Notes under the pieces: generated by a model
Databases searched by the model: none
What the model saw: only the letters and a program-made list of their open reading frames with translations
What the model was told of the DNA's origin: nothing
Assembly (NCBI GenBank): GCA_963757605.1
Contig: CAVWSF010000003.1
Span: 930,001-994,000, forward strand
DNA: 64,000 nucleotides
Origin: JAICJC01 sp963757605
Lineage (GTDB): Bacteria > Actinomycetota > Thermoleophilia > Gaiellales > JAICJC01
Reading direction: 5' to 3'
Part shown: positions 48,468 through 56,347 of the stretch, in pieces
Layout of the letters: every line of letters starts with the position of its first letter
Numbering within the stretch: the first letter of the stretch is position 1
Position numbers and translations under genes: made by a program

Positions 48468-48747
48468 TCTGCAACCTCTTTGTGCGGAATCAGGCGGTAG
48501 AGGCGCAGGAACGGCGGCCGGAAGCCCCGCCGGGGCCAGAAGGTCGACCCATCCCTGCGCGACGGCGGCGTACAGGTCGCGGACGTCCTCCGGCTCGGCG
48601 GCGGCATGGCCGGCGTGCTGGCGGCGTCGGCGTCCTCTTACGCCGCCGGGAGCAGCGGCTCGGCAGCGCGATGGCGGCGATGGCGGGCGCCGAGGAGCAG
48701 CGCGCGGCGAGATGCTCCTCGGCGAATGGCTCGACCTCGAGCGTCAC
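48464..48747 (-). pseudogene. Decayed GNAT acetyltransferase gene
   Basis: GTG 48747 overlaps the lysyl-oxidase stop and starts MTLEVEPFAEEHLA, a classic GNAT beginning. The sense then moves to another frame (ALLLGARHRRHRAAEPLLPAA), to a third (EPEDVRDLYAAVAQGWVDLLAPAG), and back to FWPRRGFRPPFLRLYRLIP near the end. The acetyl-CoA-binding middle is missing. Three frames in 280 bp and a large deletion indicate real decay, not one sequencing error. The DtxR operator overlaps its last bases. Confidence 0.75.
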
Positions 48748-50180
48748 TCCGGGTCGATGCCGTTCCAGGCCGGGACGTGCACGGTGCGCGCGCCGGGCGT
48801 GCCGCCCAGGACGACCTTGCGCAGGCGCACATCGTTGGTCGTCGACACCTCGTGGATCGCGCCCAGCGGGTTGGCGCGCACCTCGACGTAGTACGTGCCG
48901 TTTCGCAGGTCGGTGATGTCGAACGACTGCCCCGGGAGGAACTGGAAGTACGTGTCACCCCAGCCGGCGGGCAGCGTCTCGCGCGTCCAGATCGATGTGG
49001 CATCGCCGCACTGGCCCTGGAGGCCGATCGAGTAGGGATCCCAGAGCGCGCCGGGCACGGTCAGGTCGATCGCGTCGGTCGGCGCCAGGCAGAAGCCCTC
49101 CTTCTCGCTGCGAACGACCTGCGACTTCGAGGCCGAGAGCAGCGAGTAGCGGGCGAACTGCTGGAAGTGCCAGTGCTCGTGGCCCGGGCGGCTGTCGTAG
49201 AGGAGCGTCCCCGCCTTCGCCCGCCCGACCGGCTTGCCGTTGCGGAAGAAGTACTGGAACGCGTCCATGATGTTCGTGCCGGGGCGGCGGAAGCCCTCGA
49301 CGTCCATCGGCGCCCGGCCCGCGTCCCACACGGTTGCGCCGAAGTCGAGATAGTCGCGGCCGCCCTGGCGGTCGATCCCCATCCCCCACGCGGGGAGTGG
49401 GATGAGATCCGGCATCGTGCCCGGGTCGGGGTTCGAGACCGTGGCGACGTGCGGCAGCCGCGGCGGCGCGAGGTGCGTCGCGCGGTGGGCCTCCACCCCG
49501 CCGCAGCTCGGCGGGCACGGCGGCGGCTTCACGACGTGGACGGTGACGGTCGTCGATGCGTTCGCCGGCGCGACGCCGAAGAGCTCGACATAGGCCGGCG
49601 CGAGCGCCACCTTCACGGTGTACGTCCCGATCGGGAGGCGCACGGTCGGGGCGGCGCTGTCGAGCCCGACGGCCCAGCCGCGGTCGATGCCCCAGACCGA
49701 GCCGAGCGTGAACGGGTTCGTCCCGCAGAACTGCGGGAACCGCGGCGTCAGCGGGCCGGAGCCGTCGACGCGCTGGCGGTTCCAGTCGTTCGGGCAGTAG
49801 CTCATCGTCCGCGTCGCGATCACGCCCTTGGAGGCGCTCGACACGGTGTACGTGACGAAGCCGGCGAGGCCCTGCCAACCGCGGAGGATCGAGGCCGGAA
49901 GGGCACGATGGCGCGAGCCGATGAGCTGGGAGACGCCGATCGGGCTGCGGTAGCCCGCCCGGCCCACGTCGAGCCGGAGATCGCCGCCCAGCGCCGCCAG
50001 ATAGGCGCCGACGCCGACCTGAAAGCCACCGCGGCCGAACTTCTCGATCTTGACGCTCGATGACGCGGCGAAGACCCGCAGGGTCGGCGGCTTGGCCGCC
50101 GCGGCGGTGGCCGAGGCCGCCGGCACGAGGCAGGCGGCGGCGAGCGCGGCGGCGGTCAGGGCTGTCCGGAGGCGTGACAT
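48744..50180 (-). CDS. Secreted lysyl-oxidase-like protein
   Basis: 478 residues. Signal peptide LTAAALAAACLVPAASATAAAA; an N-terminal beta-rich region (to about 250) with paired Cys; then a lysyl-oxidase-type domain: NPDPGTMPDLIPLPAWGMGID, YLDFGATVWDAGRAPMDVEGFRR, and the copper site GHEHWHFQQFARYSLL (about residue 370), with GFCLAPTDAIDL after it. Lysyl oxidases oxidise peptidyl-lysine using copper and an internal quinone. A catalytic Tyr/Lys pair could not be verified. The decayed GNAT once followed in the same operon. Confidence 0.85.
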   Translation of the reverse strand: MSRLRTALTAAALAAACLVPAASATAAAAKPPTLRVFAASSSVKIEKFGRGGFQVGVGAYLAALGGDLRLDVGRAGYRSPIGVSQLIGSRHRALPASILRGWQGLAGFVTYTVSSASKGVIATRTMSYCPNDWNRQRVDGSGPLTPRFPQFCGTNPFTLGSVWGIDRGWAVGLDSAAPTVRLPIGTYTVKVALAPAYVELFGVAPANASTTVTVHVVKPPPCPPSCGGVEAHRATHLAPPRLPHVATVSNPDPGTMPDLIPLPAWGMGIDRQGGRDYLDFGATVWDAGRAPMDVEGFRRPGTNIMDAFQYFFRNGKPVGRAKAGTLLYDSRPGHEHWHFQQFARYSLLSASKSQVVRSEKEGFCLAPTDAIDLTVPGALWDPYSIGLQGQCGDATSIWTRETLPAGWGDTYFQFLPGQSFDITDLRNGTYYVEVRANPLGAIHEVSTTNDVRLRKVVLGGTPGARTVHVPAWNGIDPE

Positions 50181-50325
50181 GCGGATCTCCCGGGTCGGTG
50201 ACGGTCCCCTTTCGACACCGATGATGTCACCCGGGTTCGTCCGCGAACGCCGACGGGGCGAATTTGGCTCCCGGAGCGGCACCCGGCGCTCACGTCGGGG
50301 GCGGTTTCGGTCGATAACCGGAGAG

Positions 50326-51009
50326 ATGGCGCGGATGACCCCACACCAGCGCCTCGAGCTCGCGCTCGGAATCCTCGCGGAGCTGCCGACGACGCTCGAG
50401 CTGCTCTCGGATGACGGCGGAGCGATCACCATCGAGCTCGCCGGCCACGACAACGAGATGCTGCACGCCCTCGCTCCCAGGAGCAGGGTGCGCCTGGGCC
50501 TGGGGCTGCGCCTGCGCACGCGCACGTCCGAGGGGCGCGGCTACGACGTCGACACGTCGGTCTCGGAGCTGTTCTTCCACTCGGCCGGCGTTGCCGCCGT
50601 CCACCTCACGGTCGAGCGCGTGCGGCGCTTCAACGGCAACCGGGCGACCCCGCGGGCGCGGGTCGACGACCTCGCCTTCGTCGGCGTCCTCTACTCGAGC
50701 ATGCCGCTCGAGGAGCCGGAGTTCGACGTGCGGATGGTCGACGTGAGCCCCGACGGGATGGCGTTCATCATGGACCGCAGGCTGGCGATCGGCGACCTGC
50801 TCTCGGTCATGGCGACGATCGACCGCAAGCTGATCCGGATGCGGGCGCGCGTCTTGCACGTCGCCGATGCGCACTACGGCCGCCACCGGGTCGGGTGCGA
50901 GGTGACCTCGATCCAGGGGTCCGAGCGGGCGCAGCTGGCGCTGAAGGCCGCGCTCGAGGAAGCCGACGGTTCCGCGCACCAGCGGGGCGGCCTTCCGATG
51001 GCCTCCTAG
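50326..51009 (+). CDS. PilZ-domain protein
   Basis: 227 residues. The N-terminal part (QRLELALGILAELPTTLELLSDDGGAITIELAG...RVRLGLGLRLRTRTSEGRGYDV) looks like a YcgR-type barrel. The C-terminal PilZ domain has VRRFNGNRATPRARV, VDVSPDGMAFIMDRRLAIGDLLSV and VLHVADAHYGRHRVGCEVTSI; DVSPDGM is the D/NxSxxG cyclic-di-GMP motif. The Arg motif is weak. It probably couples cyclic-di-GMP to motility or secretion, in line with the GGDEF/HD-GYP genes at 53573 and 32130. ATG chosen at 50326. Confidence 0.75.
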   Translation: MARMTPHQRLELALGILAELPTTLELLSDDGGAITIELAGHDNEMLHALAPRSRVRLGLGLRLRTRTSEGRGYDVDTSVSELFFHSAGVAAVHLTVERVRRFNGNRATPRARVDDLAFVGVLYSSMPLEEPEFDVRMVDVSPDGMAFIMDRRLAIGDLLSVMATIDRKLIRMRARVLHVADAHYGRHRVGCEVTSIQGSERAQLALKAALEEADGSAHQRGGLPMAS

Positions 51010-51015
51010 CCGTCG

Positions 51016-51021
51016 TACGCT
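51016..51021 (+). promoter_or_regulatory. -10 hexamer TACGCT for leaderless methyltransferase
   Basis: TACGCT ends six bases (TCGGGC) before GTG 51028. Confidence 0.5.
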
Positions 51022-51027
51022 TCGGGC

Positions 51028-51777
51028 GTGTCGATGCACCCCACGGCGACGGCCGGGTTCGGCAGCTCCGCAGCTGCGTACGAGCGCGGGCGCCCGTCGT
51101 ATCCCGACGACGCGATCGCGTACCTGGCCGCCGAGCTCGGGCTGGGGCCCGCAACGCGCATCCTCGACCTGGCCGCCGGCACCGGGAAGCTCACGCGGCT
51201 ACTCGTCGAGGGCGGTGCGGAGGTCGTCGCGGTCGAGCCGGTCGCGGCGATGCGGGCGGCGCTCGAGCGGGCGCTCCCCGAGGTTGCGGTGCTCGAGGGC
51301 ACGGCCGAGTCGATCCCACTCCCCGAGGGATCGGTCGACGCCGTCACCGTCGCGCAGGCGTTCCACTGGTTCGACGCCGATGCGGCGATCGTCGAGATCC
51401 ACCGCGTGCTGCGGCCCGGCGGAGGGCTCGGCCTGATCTGGAACGTGATGGGGTCAGACCCCCAGTGGCTGGCCGCCCTGCGCGAGCTCGTCCACGGCAT
51501 GCGCGGCTCCGTGCCCGCCTACGGGGTGTCCCCGTGGCAGGAGGCGTTCCGGGCCACGTCGCTCTTCAGGCCGCTCACGCAGCGGACATTCGACCTCGTG
51601 CACGAGCTCGACGAGGACGGCCTGGTCGACCGGATCGCCTCGACGAGCTACGTCGCTGCGCTGCCCGATGCGGACCGCGCGCGCCTCGCGGATCAGGTGC
51701 GGGCGCTCGTGCGCAACGTGCCGCGGCCGCTGCGGCTGCCGTACCGCACCGACGTCTTCACCTATCGCGGGACGTAG
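51028..51777 (+). CDS. SAM-dependent class I methyltransferase
   Basis: 249 residues. FGSSAAAYERGRPSYPDDAI precedes motif I, ILDLAAGTGKLTRLL (SAM binding, about residue 45); VEPVAAMRAAL binds ribose; the motif IV region is VDAVTVAQAFHWFDADAAI, and VLRPGGGLGLIWNV follows. This is the UbiE/Methyltransf_11 type acting on small molecules. GTG start, leaderless pattern. A perfect GGGGTCAGACCCC palindrome (51450-51462) lies inside the frame right after WNVM. The ECF sigma gene follows. Confidence 0.9.
   Translation: MSMHPTATAGFGSSAAAYERGRPSYPDDAIAYLAAELGLGPATRILDLAAGTGKLTRLLVEGGAEVVAVEPVAAMRAALERALPEVAVLEGTAESIPLPEGSVDAVTVAQAFHWFDADAAIVEIHRVLRPGGGLGLIWNVMGSDPQWLAALRELVHGMRGSVPAYGVSPWQEAFRATSLFRPLTQRTFDLVHELDEDGLVDRIASTSYVAALPDADRARLADQVRALVRNVPRPLRLPYRTDVFTYRGT
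51450..51462. repeat. GGGGTCAGACCCC palindrome inside a coding region
   Basis: The 13-bp palindrome sits in frame within the methyltransferase gene, encoding MGSDPQ. It is the same motif found at the ends of the 39884-40028 element. Confidence 0.7.
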
Positions 51778-51812
51778 CCGCCCGCCTCGGGCGTACTACG
51801 CTGGTGAGCGAG

Positions 51813-52346
51813 ATGCGCACGCCCACCGACGGCGAGCTCGTCGTCCGCGCCCGAGCCGGGTCGCGGGATGCTGCCGCAGAGCTCTTCGCCCGCCACTGGC
51901 CGCGGGCGTGGCGGATGGCGCGGGCCGTCACGGGACGGCGCGACATGGCCGACGACGTCGCCCAGGACGCGTTCGAGCGGGCCTTCGCGGCGCTCTCGCG
52001 CTTCGACGAGCGGCGGCCGTTCGAGCCATGGCTCAACCGCATCGTCGTCAACCGCTCGCTCGACCTGCTGCGGAGCGAGCGGCGGCTGGTCGGCATCGAG
52101 TCGGCCGACCGGATCGAGGGCGAGTGGCGCGACGCGGCCGCGGAGGACCGCGCGCTCCTGCAGGCCGTCTCGGGCCTCTCGCCGCAGCGGCGGGTCGCGA
52201 TCGTCCTGCGGTACGGGGTCGGGCTTCCGCCGGCCGAGATCGCGGAGCTGCTCGGGCTGCCGGCGGGCACCGTCCACTCCCGGCTGGCGCGCGGGCTCGA
52301 CGACCTGCGCGGGCTGGAGAAGGAGCACGATGTCGAGCGAGCTTGA
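51813..52346 (+). CDS. ECF-type RNA polymerase sigma factor
   Basis: 177 residues (180 from GTG 51804). Region 2: ELVVRARAGSRDAAAELFARHWPRAWRMARAVTGRRDMADDVAQDAFERAF. Region 4: LQAVSGLSPQRRVAIVLRYGVGLPPAEIAELLGLPAGTVHSRLARGLDDL. It directs polymerase to stress-specific promoters. ATG 51813 fits a -10 (TACGCT at 51797-51802). It overlaps the following membrane gene by 17 bp, as sigma/anti-sigma pairs often do. Confidence 0.92.
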   Translation: MRTPTDGELVVRARAGSRDAAAELFARHWPRAWRMARAVTGRRDMADDVAQDAFERAFAALSRFDERRPFEPWLNRIVVNRSLDLLRSERRLVGIESADRIEGEWRDAAAEDRALLQAVSGLSPQRRVAIVLRYGVGLPPAEIAELLGLPAGTVHSRLARGLDDLRGLEKEHDVERA

Positions 52347-53526
52347 ACGCGAGCTCGAGCGGGCGCTCGGCGAGGCACCGGGACCGGATCCGGGCGTCAC
52401 GGATCGCGCGCTCCAGGCGGCGCTCGAAGCGCTGCCGTCGCCGGCCGACACCCGCCGGATACGGCGTCGCCGGATCGCGCTGCTCCTGGCCGCCTGCATC
52501 GCGGCGTTCGTCTCGGGCGGGGTCACGCTCGCGGCCACGGACGGCCGGCTGCCCGGAATCGGGCCGGCGCTCACCTCGAACCGGCCGGCCACCTCCGGAG
52601 TCCCGGCGCGCGGCACCGCGCCGCTCGTCGCTCCCGGCGAGGCGATCTCCGCGCTGATCGGAGACCGCGGCCTCATCGTCACCGCACGGCGGGCACGAAC
52701 GTTCGCCGACCACGGCCTGACCGGCTTCGCGGCCAGTCCCGCCGCCCTCTATGCGATCGAGGCTCATGCGGGGCAGCTCCGGGCCATCCAGGCGGCGACC
52801 GGGCGCGTGGCCTGGCGGTTCAGAGTCGCCGGCACGCCGACCGATCCCGTGTGGGCGCCCTTTCCGATCCGCGTCGCGTATCTCCTCCACGGCCGGCGCG
52901 GGCTCCAGGTGCACGACATCTGGGGCAACGGCACCCACGACTTCGCGGTGCACGCCTCGGCGGCACCCATCGCCCCCTCGTGGCGGTGGGACTCGAAGGC
53001 GTTCGCGTTCGTCCGCGGCGACGGCGTGGCCGTGGTGCACGATGTGATCGGCGGGAGCGACATCGCGCTCCGCCCGGCGTGCGGGCTTCGCACCGCCGCG
53101 GCCGTTGCGTTCGCTCCGTCGGGCGGAAGGCTCGCGATCGCCGACCGGCAGGGGCATCTGCGCGTCGTCGACACCACCGGCCGCGCACCGGCGCTGTGCA
53201 CGACGATCGCCCGCGGGCTGCCCTCGATCGGGTGGCTCGGGGCGAACCAGCTCCTCGCCGGCGCCGGCAGCACGCTGTCGCGGATCGTGATCCAGCGCGT
53301 TGGCACGGGGTACGACGCCACCACGACGCCGGGCACCATCGCCGGCCTCTCCGCCTCGCCCGACCGCCGCAAGATCGTGGTCGCCCTGGAGTCGGGCGGC
53401 CGCCGGCGCGTGCTGATCGCGGCGACGCCCCGATTCAGCGAGGAGGCCACACCGCTTCGCATCCTGCGCACGCTGGCGGACGGGCCCATCGCCGGTCCCC
53501 GGCGCGTCCCGGTCAGCTGGCTCTAG
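52330..53526 (+). CDS. Membrane-anchored beta-propeller protein, putative anti-sigma factor
   Basis: 398 residues. A cytoplasmic N-terminus of about 45 residues (LERELERALGEAPGPDPGVTDRALQAALEAL) is followed by one span (IALLLAACIAAFVSGGVTLAA). An extracytoplasmic region with propeller-like repeats follows (AASPAALYAIEAHAGQLRAIQAATGRVAWRF; LAIADRQGHLRVVDTTG; LSASPDRRKIVVAL). There is no zinc-binding anti-sigma HxxxCxxC. Coupling to the ECF gene and a cytoplasm-span-sensor layout argue for an anti-sigma role; that is inference. Confidence 0.7.
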   Translation: MSSELERELERALGEAPGPDPGVTDRALQAALEALPSPADTRRIRRRRIALLLAACIAAFVSGGVTLAATDGRLPGIGPALTSNRPATSGVPARGTAPLVAPGEAISALIGDRGLIVTARRARTFADHGLTGFAASPAALYAIEAHAGQLRAIQAATGRVAWRFRVAGTPTDPVWAPFPIRVAYLLHGRRGLQVHDIWGNGTHDFAVHASAAPIAPSWRWDSKAFAFVRGDGVAVVHDVIGGSDIALRPACGLRTAAAVAFAPSGGRLAIADRQGHLRVVDTTGRAPALCTTIARGLPSIGWLGANQLLAGAGSTLSRIVIQRVGTGYDATTTPGTIAGLSASPDRRKIVVALESGGRRRVLIAATPRFSEEATPLRILRTLADGPIAGPRRVPVSWL

Positions 53527-53572
53527 GAACCTCAAGCGGGTCGCGAACGGCGCCGATTATGAACGTATCGCC

Positions 53573-55573
53573 ATGACTGGTTTGGCTATCCCTGCCTCGG
53601 ACGCTCCAAATGGACGGTTTCACCGCCTGCTGAAGGCGCTGCGCGCGCTGCGCGCCCGATCGCCCGCCCCGCGGCCGGGCGAGGTGCAGCTCGCACGGAT
53701 CCTGGATCTCTTCGAGGAGCACGTCTATGCCGGCGAGATCACGCCGGACGGGCGCTACGTCCACCACGTGTCGCCGATCTCGATCGCAAGCCTGATCGGC
53801 GGCCCGCTCCCGGACGACGTCCCGCAGGGGGCGTTCTGGGAGTCGCGCATCGTGCCGTCGGACTGGCCCCTGTACGAGACGTTCAACCGCAGCCTGCTCA
53901 ACGGCGAGGAGGCCGAGGTGACCTACCGGCTGGTCGGCCTCGACGGGGTCACGCGCACGCTGCGCGATCGCGGGCGCCCGCGCCGCAAGCCCGACGGCGG
54001 CATCCTGGTCGAGGGCATCGTCTCCGACGTCACCGCCTACGAGCAGGCCGCCGCCCGGCTGGCCGAGGCGAGCGACCGCTTCACGAGCCTTCTCGACGTC
54101 GTCGGCGCGCACGTCTATCTCACGCTCGCGCTGCCCGACGGCACGCTCGAGGAGCTCTTCCAGGGGCCCGGCGGCGACCGGCTCCTCGGAGGCGCCGAGC
54201 CCGATCCCGACATGGTGAACTGGGACGCCGCCGTGCACCGCGACGACCGGCGCGCGTACGACGAGTTCAACCAGGGGCTCTGCCGCGGCGAGGACAGGGA
54301 TGTCACGTACCGCCTCATCGGGGCCGACGGGATCACGCGCTGGGTGCACGACCGCGCGGCCTGCCGCAGGCGTCCGGACGGGGCGTTCGAGGTCAGCGGG
54401 ATCGTGTCGGACGTGACCGAGCGCCGCCGGCTGGAGGACGAGCTCAAGCGGAGCATGGCCGAGGCCGAGCTGCGGGCGAGCACCGACGAGCTCACCGCCA
54501 CGTTCAACCGCCGCCGCTTCGCCGAGATCGCGACCGAGTCGATCGCGTCGGCGGGTGACCGCTGCGCGCTCCTCTTGCTCGACGCCGACCACTTCAAGCA
54601 GATCAACGACGCCTACGGCCACGCCGCCGGAGACGCGGTCCTCGTCGGGCTCGCGACACGGCTCACCGCCGGCCTGGGGCCCGGCGACTGCCTGGCGCGC
54701 TGGGGCGGCGAGGAGTTCGCGGTGCTCCTGCGGGATGTGGAGTCCGGCAGCGATCTCGTCGAACGCGCCGAACGGCTCCGGCGAGCCGTCGACGCCGTCC
54801 CGATCGTGCATGGGGATCTGCGCGTCGAGCTCACCATCTCGGTCGGATGCGCGCTCGCCTCCAGCGGCGCCCAGACGCTCGACGCCCTCCTGGAGACCGC
54901 GGACCGCTGCCTCTACGCGGCCAAGAACGAGGGTCGAAACCGCGTGTCGACGGTTCCGGCCGCGGGCGCCGCGAGCGCATCCCAGGCGGAGTCCGAGGCG
55001 CTCGGGCTGGCCCGCGCCCTCTCCTTCGCGAGCAGCATCAGGGAGGGCGTCCCGGAGGAGCACGCCGAGCAGGTCGCGAGCCTGGCGGCGCGGACGGCCG
55101 AGCACCTCGAGCTGCCCCAGCGGGCCGTGGAGCGCTGCCGGCTCGGCGGATGGCTGCACGACGTCGGGAAGCTGGCGATCTCCGAGCAGATCCTCACGAA
55201 GCCCGGCCCTCTCGACGAGGCCGAGTGGGCCCGCATGCGCACGCATCCGGTGGTCGGGGCGGCGGTGGTTGGTCGGGTGGCCGCCCTTCGCCAGGCCGCG
55301 CCGGGCGTCCGCCACCACCACGAGCGCTACGCCGGCGGCGGCTATCCCGACGACCTGGCGGGAACCGCGATCCCGATCGAGGCGCGGATCATCGCGGCAG
55401 CCGACGCCTACGCAGCGATGACGGCGACGAGGCCCTACTCCGCCGCGAAGACGGCCGCCGAGGCCGCGGCCGAGCTTCGCCGCAGCACCGGAACGCACTT
55501 CGACCCCACCGTCGTCGAGTCGCTGCTCACCGTCCTCGGCCTGGGCGACCAGAGCCTCCAAGACGCGGCCTGA
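53573..55573 (+). CDS. PAS-PAS-GGDEF-HD-GYP cyclic-di-GMP enzyme
   Basis: 666 residues. Two PAS/PAC units (about 40-165 and 170-290, each ending GIVSDVT...) are followed by a GGDEF domain with the active signature RWGGEEFAVLL and DADHFKQINDAYGHAAGD. An HD-GYP domain follows: EEHAEQVASLAARTAEHL, WLHDVGKLAISEQILTKPG, HPVVGAAVV, RHHHERYAGGGYPDDLAG and ARIIAAADAYAAMT. Both catalytic domains look intact, so it may make and degrade cyclic-di-GMP under PAS control. No membrane spans. It ends facing the rml operon. Confidence 0.93.
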   Translation: MTGLAIPASDAPNGRFHRLLKALRALRARSPAPRPGEVQLARILDLFEEHVYAGEITPDGRYVHHVSPISIASLIGGPLPDDVPQGAFWESRIVPSDWPLYETFNRSLLNGEEAEVTYRLVGLDGVTRTLRDRGRPRRKPDGGILVEGIVSDVTAYEQAAARLAEASDRFTSLLDVVGAHVYLTLALPDGTLEELFQGPGGDRLLGGAEPDPDMVNWDAAVHRDDRRAYDEFNQGLCRGEDRDVTYRLIGADGITRWVHDRAACRRRPDGAFEVSGIVSDVTERRRLEDELKRSMAEAELRASTDELTATFNRRRFAEIATESIASAGDRCALLLLDADHFKQINDAYGHAAGDAVLVGLATRLTAGLGPGDCLARWGGEEFAVLLRDVESGSDLVERAERLRRAVDAVPIVHGDLRVELTISVGCALASSGAQTLDALLETADRCLYAAKNEGRNRVSTVPAAGAASASQAESEALGLARALSFASSIREGVPEEHAEQVASLAARTAEHLELPQRAVERCRLGGWLHDVGKLAISEQILTKPGPLDEAEWARMRTHPVVGAAVVGRVAALRQAAPGVRHHHERYAGGGYPDDLAGTAIPIEARIIAAADAYAAMTATRPYSAAKTAAEAAAELRRSTGTHFDPTVVESLLTVLGLGDQSLQDAA

Positions 55574-55582
55574 CGCGGCCCC

Positions 55583-55599
55583 GCGTTACCAGGTAACGC
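55583..55599. repeat. 17-bp perfect palindrome GCGTTACC-A-GGTAACGC
   Basis: Eight-base arms around a single A, in the 45-bp space between convergent stops of the GGDEF gene and rmlA. The odd length with a central A matches the other palindromes of this window. A bidirectional terminator role is possible, but T tracts are absent. Confidence 0.7.
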
Positions 55600-55618
55600 A
55601 CCTACCGCCGTTGCAGTT

Positions 55619-56347
55619 CTAGGCGTGGAACGTGACGCCCTTGGTGAGGGCGACCAGGATCGAGGCCTTCAGCTTCGAGGCGTGCGTGCCGGCGTCCGTC
55701 CACCAACCGGGCAGGACGTCGAACGCCATTTGACCGCGGGCGACGTAGTCGTTGTTGACGTCGGTGATCTCGAGCTCGCCGCGGGCGGACGGCTCGAGGC
55801 CGTCGACGATGTCGAACACGCGTGCGTCGTACATGTAGCAGCCGGTGACGGCGAGGTCGCTCTTCGGCGCGGCCGGCTTCTCCTCGATCTCGGCGATGCG
55901 GTCGCCGTCGACCGTCGCCACGCCGAAGCGGCGCGCGTCCTCGACCTGCTTCAGGAGGATGCGGGCGCCGTGGTCCTGGGCCCGGAACGCCTCCACGTAC
56001 GGGCGCAGGTCGTCCTGGTAGAGGTTGTCGCCAAGGATGGCGACGATGCGGTCGTCGCCGACGTGCGGCCGGGCCTTCGCGAGCGCGTCGGCGATCCCCG
56101 ACTCGCCCTCCTGGTGGGCGTAGTCGATCGAGACGCCGAGCGCCGAGCCGTCGCCCAGCACCGTCTGCACCTGATCGCCGTAGCGGCCGACGACCACGAC
56201 CAGCTCGGTGACGCCGGCCCGGGCCAGCGTCCGCACCGGGAAGTGGATCATCGGCTCGTCGTACAGGTCGAGGACGTGCTTGTTCGCGACCTGCGTCATC
56301 GGCCCCAGCCTGGTGCCGAGCCCGCCCGCCAGGACGACGCCCTTCAC
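55619..56347 (-). CDS. rmlA: Glucose-1-phosphate thymidylyltransferase
   Basis: 242 residues. GVVLAGGLGTRLGPMTQVANKHVLDLYDEPMIHFPV is the nucleotide-binding signature; ILGDNLYQDDLRPYVEAF, EEKPAAPKSDLAVTGCYMYD and WWTDAGTHASKL complete the family pattern. It makes dTDP-glucose. It is shorter than classic RmlA (about 290), matching the short archaeal/actinobacterial type, which can lack the allosteric site. GTG overlaps the rmlD stop. Last gene of the rhamnose operon. Confidence 0.9.
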   Translation of the reverse strand: MKGVVLAGGLGTRLGPMTQVANKHVLDLYDEPMIHFPVRTLARAGVTELVVVVGRYGDQVQTVLGDGSALGVSIDYAHQEGESGIADALAKARPHVGDDRIVAILGDNLYQDDLRPYVEAFRAQDHGARILLKQVEDARRFGVATVDGDRIAEIEEKPAAPKSDLAVTGCYMYDARVFDIVDGLEPSARGELEITDVNNDYVARGQMAFDVLPGWWTDAGTHASKLKASILVALTKGVTFHA

